The translations under genes and the position numbers were made by a program. Below the pieces are notes generated by a model. It was not told the DNA's origin, did not search any database, and saw only the letters and a program-made list of their open reading frames with translations. From positions 16,120,001-16,184,000 of the forward strand of contig OZ316893.1 in the NCBI GenBank assembly GCA_973895155.1: DNA of 64,000 nucleotides, written 5' to 3'. Positions 11,192-22,320 of the stretch are shown one piece after another. Source of the DNA: Marsupella aquatica (lineage: Eukaryota; Marchantiophyta). Numbering within the stretch: the first letter of the stretch is position 1; each line of letters opens with the position of its first letter.

Positions 11192-11545
11192 GAAGCTGAG
11201 CAACGCTGCGATTGAGGAAGGTCCTTCTGGGTTTGGTCTATTGCTGAACCAATAGTCAAGGAAGGCCTGCACCCTGGCGGGCATGTCGTCAAAGTGATGA
11301 CGTTGTAAGTCCACCGTGCCAGGGATCTTGAAAACCTTGTCCGGGAGTTGGAGGAGTGCTTCTCCGAAGCCGAGGTACTTGGTTCCCTCAAAGAAGAACT
11401 TGGAGATCTCTGCATCCCGACAATACTTGCTCTCAAATGGAAGGTTGAGGTCATTGTTGTAATGAGAGCGCCCATTCAATCGGATAAGCCGTTTGTAATG
11501 CCTTTCGGCTTCATACTTTTGCGGGTTGTGTTTGACAAGTGAGTC
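11192..11545 (-). pseudogene. TE-like coding remnant cut by the CACTA insertion
   Basis: An open minus-strand stretch reads KYEAERHYKRLIRLNGRS, then DLNLPFESKYCRDAEISKF, FGEALLQLPDKVFKIPG and MPARVQAFLDYW, and is interrupted exactly at the CACTA end. The composition is protein-like. I do not recognise the family. It may be the C-terminal part of the decayed minus-strand gene set seen at 14.6-19.8 kb. The remainder should lie beyond the other end of the CACTA element. Confidence 0.4.
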
Positions 11546-12045
11546 GCAAGATGGTTACCAATGTACAAGAATTGGTACCAAAAGCGAATAGCCAAACTGG
11601 ACATAATCATGACAGACATATGACAAAGTGTCAAGGGCTGGCTGAATCACTAAGTGCGCAAGGGGGCCGAGCTCAAAGCTTGCGCAAGGAAAGAACTGGT
11701 AAATTTGAGGCGGGGAAGAGTCCACCTTTTATACCCCTATCGTGCACGGATTGATTGGCCCTTCTTGCTCACGATAGGCCAAGCTTGTCATGCTCAAGGC
11801 TTACCAATCACTCCTTTAGTCCGGGTCAGAGCGTGGCAAAGACAGCCATAACTCGCCCCTAATCCGGCAGTATGTCAGGTGCCGTGCCGCCAGCCCAAGC
11901 ATAAACTCCCATCATTACTAAAACTGATCCTAAGCATCATGACTAGCTAATTTTGTGACCTTATGCTAATAACTATGGATTCCTACGTCTACCTCATACG
12001 TGCTTACCACGGATTAAGCCGTATTACTCATTACCAGCCATACTG
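11546..12045. other. Decayed intergenic sequence
   Basis: No gene, RNA or clear repeat is seen. Probably more of the decayed element flanking on both sides. Confidence 0.4.
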
Positions 12046-12049
12046 GCGG

Positions 12050-12256
12050 CGTCACACTGGTTCACTAAAGAACATGTAGGCCTATTTAATTGTAAAAAAT
12101 ACTTTTCAAAAGTTTTTAGGGTTTTTTTTAGTAAAAAATGACAAAATTTAAAGAAAAAATGGTTTTGCAAAAAAACAATTGTCACTTATAAGTTAGGGGG
12201 TCAAACCCTAAAACATCGCATGCAATGTATGGCCCTCCATATAGTGACCCCCCAAG
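12050..12256. mobile_element. MITE fragment related to the element at 20242-20571
   Basis: About 205 bases are clearly similar to 20375-20571 (shared GTAGGCCTATTTAATTGTAA, AAGTTAGGGG, TATGGCCCTCCATAT and the right end GTGACCCCCCAAG). The left end of the element is missing, so this copy is truncated. The flank after 12256 (CGCTATAA) is not repeated nearby. Confidence 0.65.
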
Positions 12257-12493
12257 CGCTATAAACAAAGTATGATGCGCATCCCTCCTTGCCCAAACCC
12301 TCAATTACTAACAAAGTCATGTCCCACGGGTTGGAAACACACGTAATGACAGGTTCTTTGGTGTTAGTGACAATAACAATGAGTCTAAGTTTCACTCACT
12401 AACTATAACTTGCTAATGAGTATAGCTTGGGGGTTTCACTATATGGAGGCTTCCCCACCACCTGCAATGTTTTAGGCCTTGAACCCCCTAAAA
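12191..12493. repeat. Inverted repeat of MITE right ends
   Basis: 12191-12256 and 12426-12493 are inverted copies: the second begins CTTGGGGGTTTCACTATATGG and ends with GAACCCCCTAA, mirroring the first. The two right ends face each other across about 170 bases, suggesting two insertions or a foldback rearrangement. Confidence 0.6.
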
Positions 12494-13112
12494 TGTGAGA
12501 AAATTATATCTTTTAAATGCAGGCCTATAAAGTTGGAATATTCTTGGATAATTTTGCATTTAAAAAAAAGACCCTAAGGTTCTTGTAAGTCTCAAAATTG
12601 GATTTAAAAGTCTCTCTTGTTGTTTTAAGAGAATTCTTAAGTCTTCTCCTTAGAACCAACAAAATAACCCTATCCTTCTTTGCACGTGATGTGCCATTTT
12701 TGTGGAAGTGAAACTCCCAAGGAATATAGTTATTAATACTCAAACGTAAGCAAACATGTAACTATATAGTTAGATTGATTGTGAGTACATAGTAAGTAAC
12801 CCTAGGCCTACAAGTAAATGCCTAACAAATGAGTTGTTGCGACTAACATTAGCTTGTTCAACAAAATCTTCTAAAATTTATTTGTTATTTGTCTTTGGCT
12901 CCGCATTTGCTACCTTGTTTGCCTCTTGTCCAATTTATTGCTTGCATGATTTTGTTTACTATCAAATAGCCCAATTACTGTAAAACACGCCTTTTGGGGG
13001 TCTCAATTTGGTTCTCCTTCCAAGTGCATTTCCGCCATTGATGTTGCCACTTATTTCTCCCGTCTCATCTTTCATTTTCATTTTTGAGTCAAGCAAATTT
13101 GCTAAAGTCCTA
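12494..13112. other. AT-rich intergenic sequence
   Basis: No gene or repeat with recognisable ends. Frequent oligo-A and oligo-T runs. Confidence 0.4.
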
Positions 13113-13124
13113 CCTATGCTCCTT

Positions 13125-13249
13125 TAAAAAAAAATTAAAAAAATCTGTGAAACCCCACAGAAAGGGAAGAGTCAGCCACAATAGTTGAACCCAAGACCTA
13201 TCAGTCTGTACTCAAGTGAGCTACCACAAAGTCATGTCTCTCTGGGCTG
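13125..13249 (-). mobile_element. tRNA-derived SINE with poly-T tail
   Basis: Read on the minus strand it is tRNA-like at its 5' end: an A-box-like TGGTAGCTCACTTGAGTA (plus 13209-13226) and a B-box-like GGGTTCAACTA (plus about 13183-13193) at tRNA spacing. The 3' end is a T-rich tail. The 125-bp unit is flanked by a perfect 12-bp direct repeat CCTATGCTCCTT at 13113-13124 and 13250-13261, a target duplication made by LINE-type insertion. SINEs are transcribed by RNA polymerase III from the internal A and B boxes and are mobilised by LINE enzymes. Poly-T tails are known from the plant Au family, but membership is not tested. Confidence 0.8.
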
Positions 13250-13261
13250 CCTATGCTCCTT

Positions 13262-14558
13262 AATTTGATCACTTGGCCAACTCTTCGGTCTCTATACTAG
13301 GTTGTTGATTTGCTTCAAGTGACTATCCAAGTTTTTTCTATGGCTTTTCTGAGAAAGTCAAATTGCTTTGCTTCTGTTCAATGTAATACCCAAGTCTTGC
13401 CACTACATCCAAGCAATTGTTTGCATGCTTGCTCCCACACATTGAGTACTTTGTCACCAATTTGGATGAAGAAACTATTTAACATTTGTTTCCCCACTTA
13501 TATTTCTTAGTCTGCATGCATGTCAAATTGATTGAATTCTCATGGAAGGTACATTTACCCTAAGTTTTCTCAACATACCTTCTTGGCCACGACTTTAAAC
13601 ATACAGTCTCTTCATCCAACAATTCTAAACCATGACGTTCTTGTAGTGTTTCTGCGGTGCGACCCATGACTCTCCAAACCCAAGAACCCTCCCGTAGCAA
13701 GCCGATTCCCACCGGTTTCTCACTTGCCAAGGCCAATTCCACGGTTTATCGGCATGGGATGCTGCTTTCCTCTCACTACTGTACTAACTTTTAACCATAT
13801 ATATTGGACAGATCCTTCATTGGGTCATGAGATGTGTACCCGGCCTATTCTAGGCCTCACCTCCGTCTCTTCTATCAGTCTTCCTTCAGGTATGTTTGGA
13901 TTCCGCCCCCAGAATGATGCCCAATCGGCTTGGGTAGCCGCTAAGAGCCCTCTTAGCTCAACACATCCAACTCTCCCTGCTTCTAAGCTTACTTTCTCTC
14001 CTTTAGTTGATGTGGGCAATCTTCACACAAGTTGATGCGACACACAATTAGAAAGATGACTCCTACTGACTAAGGTATACCATGCCATTGCCATACAAGG
14101 AGTACTTCTCATGCACAAGGTCTGCGAACTAAGCTGGAAGGCCAACTCTATTAAGCTCTTACGCATGAGGAAACATAAATATACACAAAGGTCACTGCAT
14201 AACTAACCGAGAGCTTCTCTTTACTAACTGATTCTAGCCTTGCTGGTGCACTAAAAACTTGCTTAGGAAGAAGGCCCTGGGGTCCCCGCTGACCAGGTAT
14301 TTATCCTGGCAGCATACCTACCTATTTCCTTGTTGCGTAAGCCAAATCTACTCCTAAGTGGAATCTACCTATGTACAACGGGGCAAGAGCACAAGTGTTG
14401 CTCTTACCAATGAATCCGCAATCCCACTAAACTAAGTGTCAGGGCTGCTTCTTGGTCCTGATCCTAATCCTAAATTTGGAGGTCCGCGCCCGCTCTGCCC
14501 ACTCACGCCTCCTACCTCCACGTCCGCCCTCTCTAAAAGGGATAGCGCCCTTACACCA
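13262..14558. other. Decayed intergenic or TE sequence
   Basis: No protein frame with convincing composition. 13.6-14.4 kb is more GC-rich and probably belongs to the decayed element to its right. Confidence 0.35.
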
Positions 14559-16140
14559 TCACGACACGGGTGGCTGGTCCTCAATGGACGCCCCCAATCC
14601 TTCCTCGGTGACCAATGTAGGCCTTCCATTTTCTGATAGGTTACCCGCTCCTGACTGGGTCAACCCATCTTTGGCGTCTCCGGGCCCCACCATTACTTTG
14701 GCCTCGGCTTCATCGGCTTTTGCCTGTCCGGCTTCCGCCACCCGGCTTCTGTCTGCCCGGGTTCCACCCCTGCGGCTCCTATACTCTCCTTCCCGACATT
14801 GGCTACCTTGCCGTAGTGGTCCTCCTCATAGGCTTGTTCTATGAGTTAGGTTGTCTCGTCCTCCCAAGGTTGCAGTTGATGCCAATCAATGGTTGGCAAC
14901 TTTGGGTTAATGCATGTCATGGCCTCCCCCAACCGGTCTTTTGGCCTACCTCCCGGACTGCTTCCTTGACGGCCACAACCTCGCATAAGGCTGGTGCCAT
15001 GCTTTCCACCTCAACCACGGTGGCTTGACAAACGGTGTGGCTCCCTGACCCAGAAGGCTTCCGCTTTTTGTCCTTCCCCTCCCAAGCAGCTGGTGCCTTC
15101 CCCTTGCCACTTACTTTTGGCAAAGGTGAGGGTACCACGGCTTGTCGCTCGGTTAGTACCACGCCCTGCAACCCTGTTGCCGCTACTGGGGTTCCACTTG
15201 TTGCGGCCAGCCAATTTAGCTCCTTGGACTGCTTCCTCAACCGCTCAGTTTGGTTGTCCGCCCACCGCTGCAGATTCTCCATCTTCTGAGTGGCGTCCTC
15301 CAATTCCACCAGGGTCTCGTCTAAATCCCCATGGGCTTGCTCCAACTCTGCTAGGTTCTCGTCCAACTCCTTCCGTAAGGCCGCCCTTTCCTCCTGGGTT
15401 GCTTTCACCTCTGCGTTGAGCTCATGGACAACATCAATCTTATTCATTTAGTTGTAGGTTTGATCAAGCATGTCATCCTTCTTCCGCAGCTCGGCTTGAA
15501 AGTTGTCCGACAGGTCCTCCAGGTCTCCTTTCAACTTGTCGATGCCCATGTAGGTCTCATCAAGTTTGCCTTGTTTCTGATGAAGGGCCTTGCGGCATTC
15601 TTTGATCTCATCCTTTAGTGCCCGCTCCTTCCTTTGGGCTTCGGTCATGGCTCTATTGCAGGCCGTTATGTGAGCTGCCTCTGCCTTCTTCAGCTCTTGC
15701 TTCCACTTCTCCTTCTCCTTGAGGGCTTCGGCCAAGTCTTCTTGAGTCTAGGCTAGTTTCCCCTGCATGATACTTATTTCATGCTTCCTAACTCGTAGCT
15801 TGTCCTGGGCCTGCTTGGCCACCTTTAACTCTCCGGCCTCGGCTTCCTTCTCCCTTAGCCGCCGGATGACTTCCTCCTTCTTCATCCTCTCCAAGGCCAG
15901 TGCGTCCTCCAATTGGCTTTTCTCCAACATCTCCTTATGGACAAAAGGTCCCGTCTCTAACTCCTCCCCAAAGATGTTGAGGGCAAAGGGTGGACCTAGC
16001 CACCCAGCGCCCTCACCAATCCCAACACTTGCGCCTAAGTGCCCTGGTGCCCGAACGCCTCCACGGAATACCTTGAGCAAGCATCCAAGTGCCTCTTGCA
16101 CCACCAGCGGCCCCTCCCATACGAAGTCGCGCCTGCTCAC
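14559..16140 (-). pseudogene. Long coiled-coil protein remnant, TE-like
   Basis: One minus-strand frame is open from about 16140 to 14917 except for TAG at 15748-15750 and TAA at 15448-15450, and related sequence continues to 14559. From about 15990 down it is rich in Glu, Lys, Ala and Leu with heptad-like spacing (KSQLEDALALERMKKEEVIRR, AEALKEKEKWKQELKKAEA, ELDENLAELEQAHGDLDETL), a long coiled coil. The first part (15990-16140) overlaps a repeat copy and may not be coding. The family is not recognised; similar coiled coils occur in capsid-like or accessory proteins of plant retroelements. With the part at 17.9-19.8 kb it may form one gene read right to left. Confidence 0.5.
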
Positions 16141-17790
16141 TTACACGACCGCTACTCAACGGTCCTCATTGCGTGCACAAGCAACCAAGCACCTCAGTAA
16201 GTAACCCTCCGGATCTAGAACTTGCCGAGTCTAGCATCCTAACTCAAGCTCAACAGACGTTGGTAAATAGGTCAGCGATAGGTCCTCCCAATGCCATAAG
16301 CCGGAACCAGAACCCACACCCACTGTTCGTCCAGAACAGCTCCTTCCTTGGGCGCGGCCCGGGTTCCCCCTCGTACCTATCTATCACCAACTGACCGCCC
16401 TGATCTCACGACATGCTCATGGCCCAATTAGCGTAGCTTGTCCCAACCTTGTCCCAACACCTCGGGGGGTTGACTATAAAAAATCTTAGGAACCACTTAA
16501 CTAAATTTTTAAAAAGCGTAGGAGGCAAAAGAAGGTATTATAAACTCATGTTTATAGAATATTCGTTAATATATACAATTTATAAAGTAAAATAGGTCAT
16601 TAATATTAAAAATAGAGAATATTATTGGAATATTTTCTTTATAAAATAGGTCTATTTATATTAGGCTAGGATCGCACGTGGTACCCCAAAATATACACTT
16701 AGTTAACCCCCCGAGCCCAACACGCCGGGACCAGAACGGCCCCGACTCAATCAACCGCTCCCGGTTTGCCCCACTGGTGGTCTAGGGGCTGAGCACCCTT
16801 GGAACTCAGCCTCCACACCTACTTGGCCTTGCCTCCCCAATGCAAGCTCCCTTGAGAGACTGAACGCGGCTTGGCTGCTGTTCGGCAGGATTTGGCAAGC
16901 GGGCGAGCTAACACCCGCAAACCTCAAGAACCCATGGCACCCCCAGACCCAGCTGAGCTCAGGAGGCGTATCCCTCCTCAAGAGCTTTCCAACGCACCTA
17001 AGAAGTCCTCCAATTGACTTCCCGTTGGGAAGATATCGCCATTTCCGTTTGGCGGTTTCCCTTAGTGTCGCGATCGCCGCGGCTCACGACTTCGGCTCGC
17101 CCTTAGCCCCCAGGGAGACACCACTCCCCTCATATATGCTTCTGGAGACCTGCCACCCCCGGACCAGCTTTGGTCCCTAAACATTTGGCCCCCAACCCGG
17201 ATCCCATCGCACATAATGGGCGCGCCACCAACTGGCAACGCCCATAACTTTCTTGATAGGCATCCGCAAGCGGAGTGCCTTAGCCCATTGTGACCGGGCC
17301 GACCCAGTGCTCATGCCTAGGCCCTCAGGTCTGATTGCCGCTCAGGGCCCCCGACCGGCCCAACCCGGATCGGGCCACAACTTGCGCCCCAAGCGTCCGT
17401 TGCCAATGGCGTCAACTCCATTGGCCTTGGGCCCAAGAGGAGCTCACTCCCAAGCCCTCAGAACTCAAAGTCCATCCAGAGGTGCGGACAGCCATCCTTG
17501 AGCCTGGCCCATTTTCCCTTGACCCGACCAGCCATAGGCTAGTCCAAGTCCTTAGTGTGTGCCCCCAGCTTGGCTCCTTGCCTTGCTAGTGCCACGTCTC
17601 ATTGCCCACAAGTCTCCCCATGATAAGTCCTCCCTGGATGGCCTATCCAGGCCTGGACCATAATGGAGCTCGGCGTCGGAGTCAGCGACGCCGGAGCTAA
17701 GTGTTACAGTAGTCGAGTTCTGCGACTGGGCAAGTAGCCCACACATCCTCCCGTACTCCAGGGCTCTGGAACGTGCATAGGTGGAGTGGT
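15990..17790. repeat. Diverged ~1.5 kb repeat, copy A
   Basis: Matches the reverse complement of 20820-22320 over nearly its whole length, for example GCTCATGGCCCAA near 16420, GGCAGGATTTGGCAAGC near 16885, CATATATGCTTCTGGAGACCT near 17130 and CCTTAGTGTG near 17550. It is GC-rich. It contains a later MITE insertion at 16461-16715 that is absent from copy B. Confidence 0.75.
16461..16715. mobile_element. MITE with 8-bp target duplication
   Basis: 255-bp AT-rich element with inverted ends CTCGGGGGGTTGACTA and, on the other strand at the right end, CTCGGGGGGTTAACTA. It is flanked by a perfect 8-bp duplication CCCAACAC at 16453-16460 and 16716-16723. Copy B of the surrounding repeat lacks the insert, an empty-site comparison. 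The 8-bp duplication fits the hAT superfamily. No coding capacity. Confidence 0.85.
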
Positions 17791-19834
17791 TAGGAGATGT
17801 TGGCATCTCCCAATGTGGCCTTCTTTCCCAAGACGCCCTCCGTATCTCGTCAAACTTGGGCAAAGGCCCAGCTTGAGTCCCTGCAAGTCGCCGAAAGTCC
17901 TCCGACCATCCTCTGCTTGGAAAATCCTTCTCCTTGGCCAGGCTTGCTTCCTCCAGGTCACTAAATCATTCCTGCAATTCATGATCAGCCTGTTGTCTTC
18001 GGTAAAAAATTGGCGGAGGTACGTCTGGTGGGGGAGACTCTGGGCTTCCCTGCTGTTGTGGATCCCCATGCACCACTCTTGGAAGTGTGGGGATAAAACG
18101 GCCACAGGTCCGCACCCCTGGTACCGAGCGATCAAACCCGTAACCCAAGTCCTCGTGGTATTCCTCCACATGCTTCCCGGCCTCCGAGCATCCTGGTGCC
18201 TTCTTGTCCTCTCTAGGACTAGCCGCAAACCCGGCCTCCTTCTGAGGACTATACATGCGTGCGGATTGCCCGTCCGGCTCCTGCACCTGACTTTTGCACT
18301 CTTTTTCAGGACTGGGAACCCTGGGTCCCTGTCCCTCTGATTCCGCACTAGAGGCTCCTACATACATCCACACCCCTGGCTTGTTTTCCGGCCTGCTTCT
18401 CTTCATGGCCTCGACCACGGGTTTTCCTCTAGCGGTTCTTGCGATGCCCGCTGCCACTGCCTCCGGTGCTAATGCCGCCTTCTCCTTCTTCAGTATGTGT
18501 AGAAGGCTCTATATAGCCAGTTGTTGCATTGGCTCGGCTTCCGGCACCTGTCGGAAGATCTGAGCTATCGTGGGACTGCCGGGCGGGTCGAGCTACTTTG
18601 CTACCGGGCGGGTCAAGCTGCTTTGCTGCCGGCCTTGGTTCTGATTCCTCTTCTGGCGCTCTAGCCTACAAGGGAAGGATCGGGGCAAAGATTTGACTCT
18701 GGGCATACCGGCATAACAACGGCATGTGATAACCAAGCCGAGACACGCTCCCTTGGCTAACCACCTGCTGTTCCTCCCTCAATATCTTTCTCAGTTGATT
18801 GAGGAGGTACCCATTGTAATCCCGGCTCGGGTTTGGCCTCTCTGCCTTTATTGTGCCTTGCCGATCTCCGGCCTCGGCCAGTTGCAATGCATTGTCACCC
18901 GCAGGAAATTAATCATTTCTCCAATATGCGGGTTGGTGCAGGTGCTTTGAAGGAAGCCATTCTTCGTTGACGGCCCAGGGAACGATCTAAACTCCTTGTC
19001 CGACAAGTTCTTCCGGGTTTCTACCTTAGCCTTGTTGCCCATCGGCAAGCCAAACACTTCAGCAATTATGTTGGAGGTGAGATAGAAGTCCCTCCTGTAG
19101 ATCTTTGTGGAGCTGGTCTCATGGTCCCATGATCCCACAAATTCCAGTAAGTTCAATTTTGGCACTTCATTCTTCAGCCACGGTAGTCTCACAAAGGTCT
19201 CCAAGCCTGATCTGGCCATGCAGCCCTGGTACTTCTTGGTCTGCATGGCTGTAAAGCATGCATCCTCCTCTCGTGCAAAATGTAGCTGCATTGCCAGTGG
19301 TATTATTGCTGCCCAGCCCTTCCAGGTGTCGTCTTGGGTAGGGACGACATTGACTAGGTCAACTTCTTGTTCCTCGGTTGCCTCCTCTCTCTGCCTTCCT
19401 TGTTTGGCCGGATTCCTTGATACTACCGACCTCGTCCTCTTGGCCGGTGTGTTTTCTTCATTGTTGGCCATCTTCCTCTTCATTGCCACACCTGACAATT
19501 CTCTCAACACTGTTGCTTTTGTCCACACCGCCTTGCAACCTTTTAGGTCCCAATGTTCGTTGTTGTAGTTGTTGATGGCTTGCCGGATGCCAACAATTCT
19601 GTTGTCTCAAATTAGAAGGCCGTCAAGCTCATTGCCAGTAGGTGTCCACAGGAATTCAGCCTTGATGAATTCTCCTCCTAAGAAGGCCGTCTTTTACAGT
19701 TCCCATAGCCAAGCAAGCTCATGTCGCTTGCGGGCTGCTCTTTCTGATTCTTCCTCCTCGTAGGTCCCAACGTACTCACTTGCCCATTTGAACAGGCATC
19801 CCCAAAAATGTGATGCTTGATTGATGTTGCTCAT
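17552..19834 (-). pseudogene. Decayed TE-like gene, N-terminal part
   Basis: A minus-strand reading can start at ATG 19834 (MSNINQASHFWGCLFKWASE) and be followed with stops and frameshifts through FLGGEFIKAEFLWTPTGNEL, KGWAAIIPLAMQLHFAREED, ARSGLETFVRLPWLKNE, EFVGSWDHETSSTKIYRRDF, NIIAEVFGLPMGNKAKVETR and, after a frameshift near 18870, NGYLLNQLRKILREEQQVVS. It ends in a Pro/Ser-rich tail around 17966-18457. The composition is clearly protein-like and resembles the gag-like or mobile-domain-like proteins of plant elements, but I cannot assign a family. 17552-17790 overlaps repeat copy A and is probably not coding. Confidence 0.45.
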
Positions 19835-20233
19835 TCCCTTCTCTGGCGTTGCTCGGTAGCTGCTTATGCCTCCCCGTGTTCTCCTCTGCAGCTAACAGTC
19901 GATGGCTTTTGCTAGCACTCTGCTTGCTCGAGGTGTGAATATGAGCCGTCACTCTTGGGTTGCCCTGCCTTACCCCCCCTCCTTCTGGCCTGTGCTGTAT
20001 GTCTTGGTACCGCTTACCGGCAGCCGCCAGTGTTACATGCCTTAACCCTAATTGTGACCTAGTGACCGTTACTCCTCTTTCGGCCTCAGCTCCGGTTCCA
20101 TGTATGCCCTTAATTGTTCATGGTTTCCCTGTTTTTTTGCCCTTATACTAATGGTTTATTGTATACCCTCCTCTTTTACTCCTTATACGGCCTAGTGATT
20201 CCTGGCTAGGCATCACAGTTTCCTGATCAACAA
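19835..20233. other. Upstream flank of decayed gene
   Basis: About 400 bases with no supported feature. Confidence 0.35.
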
Positions 20234-20241
20234 GACCAGTG

Positions 20242-20571
20242 CTTGGGGGGGTCACTTCCACGGAAGTGAGGCATCACGTGCGACAAAGTATAGGCCCATT
20301 TAAATGGGTATGGTGGAAGACTTCCAAAGTTTGGTGGAAGAACACATAGGGCATGTTTTATTGACTAGTTGACTTTAAAGAACACGTAGGCCTATTTAAT
20401 TGTAAAAAATATTTTCTTTAAAGTTTTTAGGGGTTTTTTTAGTAAAAAAGGACAAAACTTGAAGAAAGAAAGGGTTTTGCAAAAAATGTTTTTCACTTAT
20501 AAGTTAGGGGCTTGGTCAAACCCTAAAATGTTGCATGGGATGTATGGCCCTCCATATCGTGACCCCCCAAG
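20242..20571. mobile_element. MITE, same end type as 16461-16715
   Basis: 330-bp AT-rich element with inverted ends CTTGGGGGGGTCAC and GTGACCCCCCAAG. The flanks are GACCAGTG (20234-20241) and GACCAGTA (20572-20579), an 8-bp duplication with one mismatch. It is closely related inside to 12050-12256, so the family has at least two members here. No coding capacity. Confidence 0.75.
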
Positions 20572-20819
20572 GACCAGTACTCATTCCCATAATTATGCCT
20601 TTTGAGTTGTAGCATTTTGGGAGTTTTTTAAGTATCATAGTTGAGGCTCCTATAATGGATTGAGCTTAATTGGATTCTCTCTTCAAGAGGGAACATGAGT
20701 ACAGGCGGTTGCTTCAAGCAAATCCTGCCATCCCTCATATGTGGATGTCTTTAGAGGACAGCCATGCATCTTGTACATATGGGGTTACGACATTCCCGAC
20801 CTTCTTGTGGGCCTCCTTG

Positions 20820-22320
20820 CTTCAATCCATGCACTTGTGGGAAGTCATGTGATGACACTAGGGTCCAAATCACGAAACTTGACTACCCTAACACTTAGCT
20901 CTAGACTAGCGTTGTTAATTTTGACTCCAAGCTCCTCTATGGTCTATGCCTTTGGAACGCCCATCCGGTGGGGACTAAGTATGGGGAGACCAGTGGGCAA
21001 CAAAGTGTTGCACTAGCAAGGGCAATGCGCTAAACTGGTGACGCACACTAAGGACTTAGACTAGCATGGAGCTGGTCAGGTCATGGGAAGGGCCGGGGTC
21101 AGGGTAGACCATCTAGACCCTTGGACGGACTTTGAGTTTGAGGGCTTGAGTGAGAGCTTCTCTTTGGCCCGAGGCTAAGGATGTTTACTTCATGCATAAC
21201 GGATATTTGGCACATGAAATACGGTGTGGCCTAGGTATGGCCGTTTGGACCCCAATAGACGACCAGTTCTAAGGGCCTAGACATGAGCATTGGGTTGGCC
21301 CGATCACAATGGACTAAGTCACTTCACTTACGGACATCTAGCTAGAAAGTTATGGGCATAACAAGTTAGTTGCGTGTCCATGCGAGTGGGTTGGAGTCCA
21401 GGTTGAGGGCCAAATATAGGGGACCAAAGTTGATCTGGGGGTGGTAGGTCTCCAGAAGCATATATGAGGGGAGTGGTGTCTCCATGGGGACTAAGGGCCA
21501 AAACGTGACCTACGACGATTGAGACACTAAGGAAAAACACCAAACGGAAATGATGATAACTTCTCAACGAGAAGTCCATTGGAGGACTTCTTGGATGCAT
21601 TGGAAATATTTTGTAAAGGACTACATCCCCTTGACCTCAACTGGGTCTAGCAATGCCTTTGAGTCTCAAGGTTTGCAGGGGCTATTTCAAAGGTTTGCCA
21701 AATCCTGCCAAAATAACAACCAGGCCGCGTGCAATTTCCCATGGGAGCTTGCATTTTGGAGGCAAGAAGAGGCATGGGTGTTGAGGTCCAAGTAAATTGG
21801 CCCCTTGGAAATGGTTGCTAGAGTCAGGGCCAAACTGGTCCCAACATTTAGGACAAGCTAGCTTATTTGGGCCATGAACATGTCCTAGGGGCAGGGTGGT
21901 TAGCCAATGACAAATAGGAAGTGGGGAAGCATGGGTGGCACACGGTAGAGGGGCTGTTCTAGACAAATAGTGGGTGTCGGCTCTTGCTTTGGCTTATGGC
22001 AAGGCCACACAGGCCCGAGAGGTTTTATTCACTGACTGACTGACTAATGTTTGTTGAGCTTGAGTCAAGATGCTAGTCTTGGAGTTCCTAGATCCTGTGG
22101 GGTACTTACTTGTGCAAACAATGAGGACCGTTGAGCGAAGGTTGAGTTAAGGAGTAAGTGTGATTTTGTATGGGAGTTGCAATCAGAGGTGCTAGAGGTA
22201 CCAAGTTGTTTGCTCAAGGAGTTCCGTGTAAGCATTTGGGCACCAAGGGCAGTTAGGCGAGAGTGCTGGGATTGGTGAGGGTGCTAGTAGCTAGGTCCAC
22301 CAATGTCCACCAAACGTCTA
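20820..22320. repeat. Diverged ~1.5 kb repeat, copy B (inverted)
   Basis: Reverse-complement copy of 15990-17790. Where A has C or G, B very often has T or A, so B is more AT-rich and looks decayed by transitions. It lacks the MITE found in A. Beyond about 22320 the similarity fades. Confidence 0.75.

Noticed and set aside
14452-15419. Plus-strand Pro/Ser-rich frames
   Set aside because: They are antisense to the coiled-coil frame; the minus strand has the protein-like heptad pattern.
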